In this document: positions 59,092 to 64,000 of the stretch, piece by piece
Layout: every line of letters begins with the position of its first letter
How positions within the stretch are numbered: the stretch's first letter is position 1
Assembly: GCA_964036045.1 (NCBI GenBank)
Contig: OZ038395.1
Span: 9,380,288-9,444,287 of the forward strand
Direction of reading: 5' to 3'
From: Eutreptiella sp. 'Long Island Sound 2002'
Taxonomy: Eukaryota > Euglenozoa > Euglenophyceae > Eutreptiales > Eutreptiaceae
DNA: 64,000 nucleotides
Program-made: the position numbers and the translations under genes
The notes under the pieces: model-generated
Seen by the model: the letters and a program-made list of their open reading frames with translations, nothing else
What the model was told of the DNA's origin: nothing
Databases searched by the model: none

Positions 59092-60744
59092 ATCCCCCCG
59101 GGTCCTCCCCGCATCCTCCCCGGTCCTCCCCGCATCCTCCCCGGTCCTCCCCGCATCCTCCCCGCATCCTCCCCGCATCCTCCCTGATCCTCCCCGCATC
59201 CTCTCCTATCCTCCCCGCATCCTCCCCGATCCTCCCCGCATCCTCCCCGGTCCTTCCCGCATCCTCCGCAATCCTCCCCGCACCCTCCCGGTCCTCCCTG
59301 CATCCTCCCCGATCCTCCCCGCATCCTCTCTGATCCTCCCCGCATCCTCCCCGATCCTCCCCGCATCCTCCGCGATCCTCCCCGCATCCTCCCCGGTCCT
59401 TCCCGCATCCTCCGCAATCCTCCCCGCATACTCCCCGATCCTCCCCGCATCCTCTCTGATCCTCCCCGCATCCTCCCCGATCCTCCCCGCATCCTCCCCG
59501 ATCCTCCTCGCATCCTCCCCGGTCCTCCCCGCATCCTCCCCGGTCCTCCCCGCATCCTCGCCGGTCCTCCCCGAATCCTCCCCGATCCTCCCCGCATCCT
59601 CCTCGATCCTCCCCGGATCCTCCCCGATCCTCCCCGCATCCTCCCCGATCCTCCCCGCATCCTCCCTGGTCCTCCCCGCATCCTCATCCTCCCCGATCCT
59701 CCCCGCATCCTCCCCGTTCCTCCCCGCATCCTCCCTGATCCTTCCCGCATCCTCCCCGATCCTCCCCGCATCCTCCCCAGTCCTCCCTTCATCCTCCCTG
59801 GTCCTCCCCGCATCCTCACCGGTCCTCCCCGAATCCTACCCGGTCCTCCCCGCATCCTCCCCGATCCTCCCTGCATCCTCCCCGGTCCTCCCCGCATCCT
59901 CCCCGGTCCTCCCCGCATCCTCCCCGGTCCTCCCCGCATCCTCCCCGGTCCTCCCCGCATCCTCCCCGATCCTCCCCGCATCCTCCCTGGTCCTCCCCGC
60001 ATCCTCATCCTCCCCGATCCTCCCCGCATCCTCCCCGTTCCTCCCCGCATCCTCCCTGATCCTTCCCGCATCCTCCCCGATCCTCCCCGCATCCTCCTCG
60101 GTCCTCCCTTCATCCTCCCCGGTCCTCCCCGCATCCTCCCCGGTCCTCCCCGCATCCTCCCCGGTCCTCCCCGCATCCTCCCCGATCCTCCCTGCATCCT
60201 CCCCGGTCCTCCCCGCATCCTCCCCGATCCTCCCTGCATCCTCCCCGGTCCTCCCCGCATCCTCCCCGGTCCTCCCCGCATCCTCCCCGGTCCTCCTCGC
60301 ATCGTCCCCGGTCCTCCCCGCATAGTCCCCGATCCTCCCCGCATCCTGCCCCGTCCTCCCCGCATCCTCCCCGGTCCTCCCCGCATCCTCCCCGGTGCTC
60401 CCCGCATCCTCCCCGATTATCCCCGCATCCTCCCCGGTCCTCCCCGCATCCTCCCCGGTCCTCCCCGCATCCTCCCCGGTCCTCCCCGCAACCTCCCCGG
60501 TCCTCCCCGCATCCTCCCCGGTCCTCCCCGCATCCTCCCCGGTCCTCCCCGCATCCTCCCCGGTCCTCCCCGCATCCTCCCCGGTCCCCCCCGCATCCTC
60601 CCCGGTCCTCCCCGCATCCTCCCCGGTCCTCCCCGCATCCCCCCGGGTCCTCCCCGCATCCTCCCCGGTCCTCCCCGCATCCTCCCCGGTCCTCCCCGCA
60701 TCCTCCCCGCATCCTCCCCGCATCCTCCCTGATCCTCCCCGCAT
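59092..60744. repeat. 1,545-bp higher-order repeat
   Basis: A GCATCCCCCCGGGTCC variant occurs at 59,091 and 60,636, and the run of three X half-units that follows, with CCTCCCTGAT and CCTCTCCTAT, is repeated at the same 1,545-bp offset. Confidence 0.8.
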
Positions 60745-63700
60745 CCTCTCCTATCCTCCCCGCATCCTCCGCGATCCTCTACGCATCCTCCTCGATCCTC
60801 CCCGCACCCTCCCGGTCCTCCCTGCATCCTCCCCGGTCCTGCCCGCATCCTCCCCGGTCCTCCCCGCATCCACCCCGATCCTGCCCGCATCCTCTCTGAT
60901 CCTCCCCGCATCCTCCCCGATCCTCGCCGCATCCTCCGCGATCCTCCCCGCATCCTCCCCGGTCCTTCCCGCATCCTCCCCAATCCTCCCCGCATCCTCC
61001 CCGGTTCTCCCCGCATCCTCCCCGGTCCTCCCCGCATCCTCCCCGCATCCTCCCCGCATCCTCCCCGGTCCTTCCCGCATCCTCCCCAATCCTCCCCGCA
61101 TCCTCCCCGGTCCTCCCCGCATCCTCCCCGATCCTCCCCGCATCCTCCCCGATCCTTCCCGCATCCTCCCCGGTCCTCCCCGCATCCTCCCCGGTCCTCC
61201 CCGCATCATCCCCGCATCCTCCCCGCATCCTCCCCGATCCTCCCCGCATCCTCCCCGGTCCTCCCCGCATCCTCCCTGATCCTCCCCGCATCCTCTCTGA
61301 TCCTCCCCGCATCCTCCCCGATCCTCCCCGATCCTCCCCGCATCCTCCCTGGTCCTCCCTGCATCCTCCCCGGTCCACCCTGCATCCTCCCCTGTCCTCC
61401 CCGCACCCTCCCCGGTCCTCCCTGCATCCTCCCCGGTCCTCCCCGCATACTCCCCGGTTCTCCTCGCATCCTCCCCGCTCCTCCCCGCATCCTCCCCGCT
61501 CCTCCCCCCATCCTCTCCGGTCCTCCCCGCATCCTCCCCGGTCCTTCCCGCATCCTGCCCGGTCCTCCCCGCATCCTCCCCGATCCTCCCCGCATCCTCC
61601 CCGCATCCTCCCCGCATCCTCCCCGATCCTCCGCGCATCCTCCCCGATCCTCCCCGCATCCTCCCCGGTCCTCCCTGCATCCTCCCCGGTCCTCCCCGCA
61701 TCCTCCGCGATCCTCTCTGCATCCTCCCCGATCCTCCCCGCATCCTCCCCGGTCCCCCCCGCATCCTCCCAGATCCACCCCGCATCCTCCCCGCATCCTC
61801 CCCGCATCCTCCCCGATCCTCCCCGCATCCTCCCCGGTCCTCCCCGCATCCTCCCCGGTCCTCCCCGCATCCTCAGCGGTCCTCCCCGCATCCTCAGCGG
61901 TCCTCCCCGCATCCTCCCCGATCTTCCCCGCATCCTCCCCGGTCCTCCCCACATCCTCCCCGGTCCTCCGCGCATCCTCCCCGCATCCTCTCCGCATCCT
62001 TGCTGATCCTCCCCGCATCCTCCCCTATCCTCCCCGCATCCTCCCGGATCCTCCACGCATCTTCCCCGGTCCTCCCTGCAACCTTTCCGGTCCTCCCGGC
62101 ATCCTCCCCGGTCCTCCCCGCATCCTCCCCGATCCTCCCCGCATCCTCCCCGGTCCTCCGCGCATCCTTCCCGATCCTCCCCGCATCCTCTCTGATCCTC
62201 CCCGCATCCTCCCCGATCCTCCCCGCATCCTCCCCAATCCTCCCCGCATCCTCCCCGGTCCTCCCCGCATCCTCCCCAATCCTCCCCGCATCCTCCCCGG
62301 TCCTCCCCGCATCCTCCCCGATCCTCCCCACATCCTCCCCGATCCTCCCCGCATCCTCCCCGGTCCTCCCCGCATCCTCCCCGATCCTCCCCACATCCTC
62401 CCCGATCCTCCCCGCATCCTCCCCGGTCCTCCCCGCATCCTCCTCGATCCTCCCCGCATCCTCCCTGATCCTCCCCGCATCCTCCCCGTTCCTCCCCGCA
62501 TCCCCCCCAATCCTCCCCGCATCCTCCCCGCTCCTCCCTGCATCCTCCCCGCTCCTCCCCGATTCCTTCCCGATCCTCCCCGCATCCTCCCCGATCCTCC
62601 ACGCATCCTCCCTCGTCCTCCCCGCATCCTCCCCGATCCTCCCTGCATCCTCCCCGGTCCTCCCCGCATCCTCCCCGGTCCTCCCCGCATCTTCCCCGAT
62701 CCTCGCCGCATTCTCCCCGGTCCTCCACGCATCCTCATCCTCCCTGATCCTCCCCGCATCCTCCCCAATCCTCCCCGCATCCTCCCCGGTCCTCCCCGCA
62801 TCCTCCCCAATCCTCCCCGCATCCTCCCCGGTCCTCCCCGCATCCTCCCCGATCCTCCCCACATCCTCCCCGGTCCTCCCCGCATCCTCCCCGGTCCTCC
62901 CCGCATCCTCCCCGATCCTCCCCGCATCCTCCCCGGTCCTCCGCGCATCCTTCCCGATCCTCCCCGCATCCTCTCTGATCCTCCCCGCATCCTCCCCGGT
63001 CCTCCCCGCATCCTCCCCAATCCTCCCCGCATCCTCCCCGGTCCTCCCCGCATCCTCCCCGATCCTCCCCACATCCTCCCCGATCCTCCCCGCATCCTCC
63101 CCGGTCCTCCCCGCATCCTCCCCGATCCTCCCCGCATCCTCCCCGATCCTCCCCGCATCCTCCCCGGTCCTCCCCGCATCCTCCCCGGTCCTCCCCGCAT
63201 CCTCCCCCGTCCTCCCCACATCCTCCCCAATCCTCCCGCCATCCTCCCCGGTCCTCCCCGCATCCTCCTCGATCCTCCCCGCATCCTCCCCGATCCTCCC
63301 CGCATCCTCCCCAATCCTCCCCGCATCCTCCCCGGTCCTCCCCGCATCCTCCCCAATCCTCCCCGCATCCTCCCCGGTCCTCCCCGCATCCTCCCCGTTC
63401 CTCCCCGCATCCCCCCCAATCCTCCCCGCATCCTCCCCGCTCCTCCCTGCATCCTCCCCGCTCCTCCCTGCATCCTTCCCGATCCTCCCCGCATCCTCCC
63501 CGATCTTCCACGCATCCTCCCTCGTCCTCCCCGCATCCTCCCCGGTCCTCCCCGCATCCTCCCCGGTCCTCCCCGCATCCTCCCCGATCCTCCCTACATC
63601 CTCCCCGGTCCTCCCCGCATCCTCCCCGGTCCTCCCCGCATCTTCCCCGATCCCCCCCGCATTCTCCCCGGTCCTCCACGCATCCTCATCCTCCCTGATC

Positions 63701-64000
63701 CTCCCCGCATCCTCCCCAATCCTCCCCGCGTCCTCCCCGGTCCTCCCCGCATCCTCCCCAATCCTCCCCGCATCCTCCCCGGTCCTCCCCGATCCTCCCC
63801 ACATCCTCCCCGGTCCTCCCCGCATCCTCCCCGGTCCTCCCCGCATCCTCCCCGATCCTCCCCGCATCCTCCCCGATCCTCCCCGCATCCTCCCCGGTCC
63901 TCCCCGCATCCTCCCCGTTCCTCCCCACATCCTCCCCGCATCCTCCCCGATCCTCCCCGCATCTTCCCCGATCCTCCCCGCATTCTCCCTGGTCCTCCCC

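Larger units (their letters stand above)
44485..64000. repeat. 21-bp minisatellite, block C
   Basis: Same X/Y array and orientation. It starts at CCGCATCC directly after element 2 and runs off the right edge of the window. It is richer in consecutive X half-units (GCAT-GCAT runs, near 47.5, 48.6 and 49.35 kb) than block A. Higher-order periods include 540 bp (45.6-46.4 kb), 1,132 bp (46.9-49 kb), about 0.83-0.86 kb (55.4-56.7 kb) and 1,545 bp (59.0-60.75 kb). From about 61.4 kb the variants change to those of block A, including CCTTGCTGAT near 62,000. Open frames in all six frames are artefacts. No gene is seen. Confidence 0.95.

Noticed and set aside
44500-63980. Long open frames in block C (up to 1,870 codons) and RGG-box-like peptides on the minus strand
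   Set aside because: Same repeat artefact. RGG runs come from reading GGGGAGGA units and appear only because no stop is possible.
1-64000. CRISPR array
   Set aside because: Regular short repeats are present, but there are no unique spacers; spacing is 10-11 bp and no cas genes occur.
1-64000. Site-specific insertion of both elements at one satellite target
   Set aside because: Both insert next to GCAT modules, but in opposite orientations relative to the satellite and at different phases. With so much satellite present, chance insertion is enough.

Overview
This 64-kb window looks like nuclear DNA of a GC-rich eukaryote, possibly a protist or alga; nothing in it fixes the lineage. About 54 kb is one enormous C/T-rich minisatellite. 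Two non-LTR retrotransposons interrupt it. There is no bacterial-type operon, no rRNA or tRNA gene that I can see, no CRISPR array and no ordinary host gene.

Layout: (1) 1-16,760, satellite block A. (2) 16,761-21,694, a plus-strand retroelement ('element 1') with one uninterrupted open frame encoding APE-type endonuclease, reverse transcriptase, RNase H and a C-terminal zinc knuckle; its 3' end carries three exact CAGACAC units. (3) 21,695-39,687, satellite block B. (4) 39,688-44,484, a minus-strand, 5'-truncated and decayed retroelement ('element 2') that keeps RT, RNase H and zinc knuckle but has lost the endonuclease; its 3' end carries three AGACCC units. (5) 44,485-64,000, satellite block C.

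The satellite is built from two half-units: X = CCTCCCCGCAT (11 bp) and Y = CCTCCCCGRT (10 bp; R = G or A). X+Y gives a 21-bp period, which is two turns of B-DNA. The C-rich strand is always the plus strand. The minus strand has a GGGG run every 10-11 bp, with loops of 6-7 nt. Because 21 is a multiple of three and neither half-unit makes a stop in any frame, all six frames stay open for kilobases; the long 'proteins' of [35 protein letters not shown] or CGEDRGG type are treated here as by-products of the repeat, not genes.

Above the 21-bp level lie higher-order repeats with different periods in different places (2,750/2,011, 723, 1,895, 632, 540, 1,132 and 1,545 bp), so the array has grown by many local segmental duplications. 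A non-canonical island of about 34 bp recurs seven times in all three blocks. The real coding content is limited to the two retroelements. Their RT domains look like different lineages, yet both end in a short CAGAC-containing tandem tail directly against the satellite.
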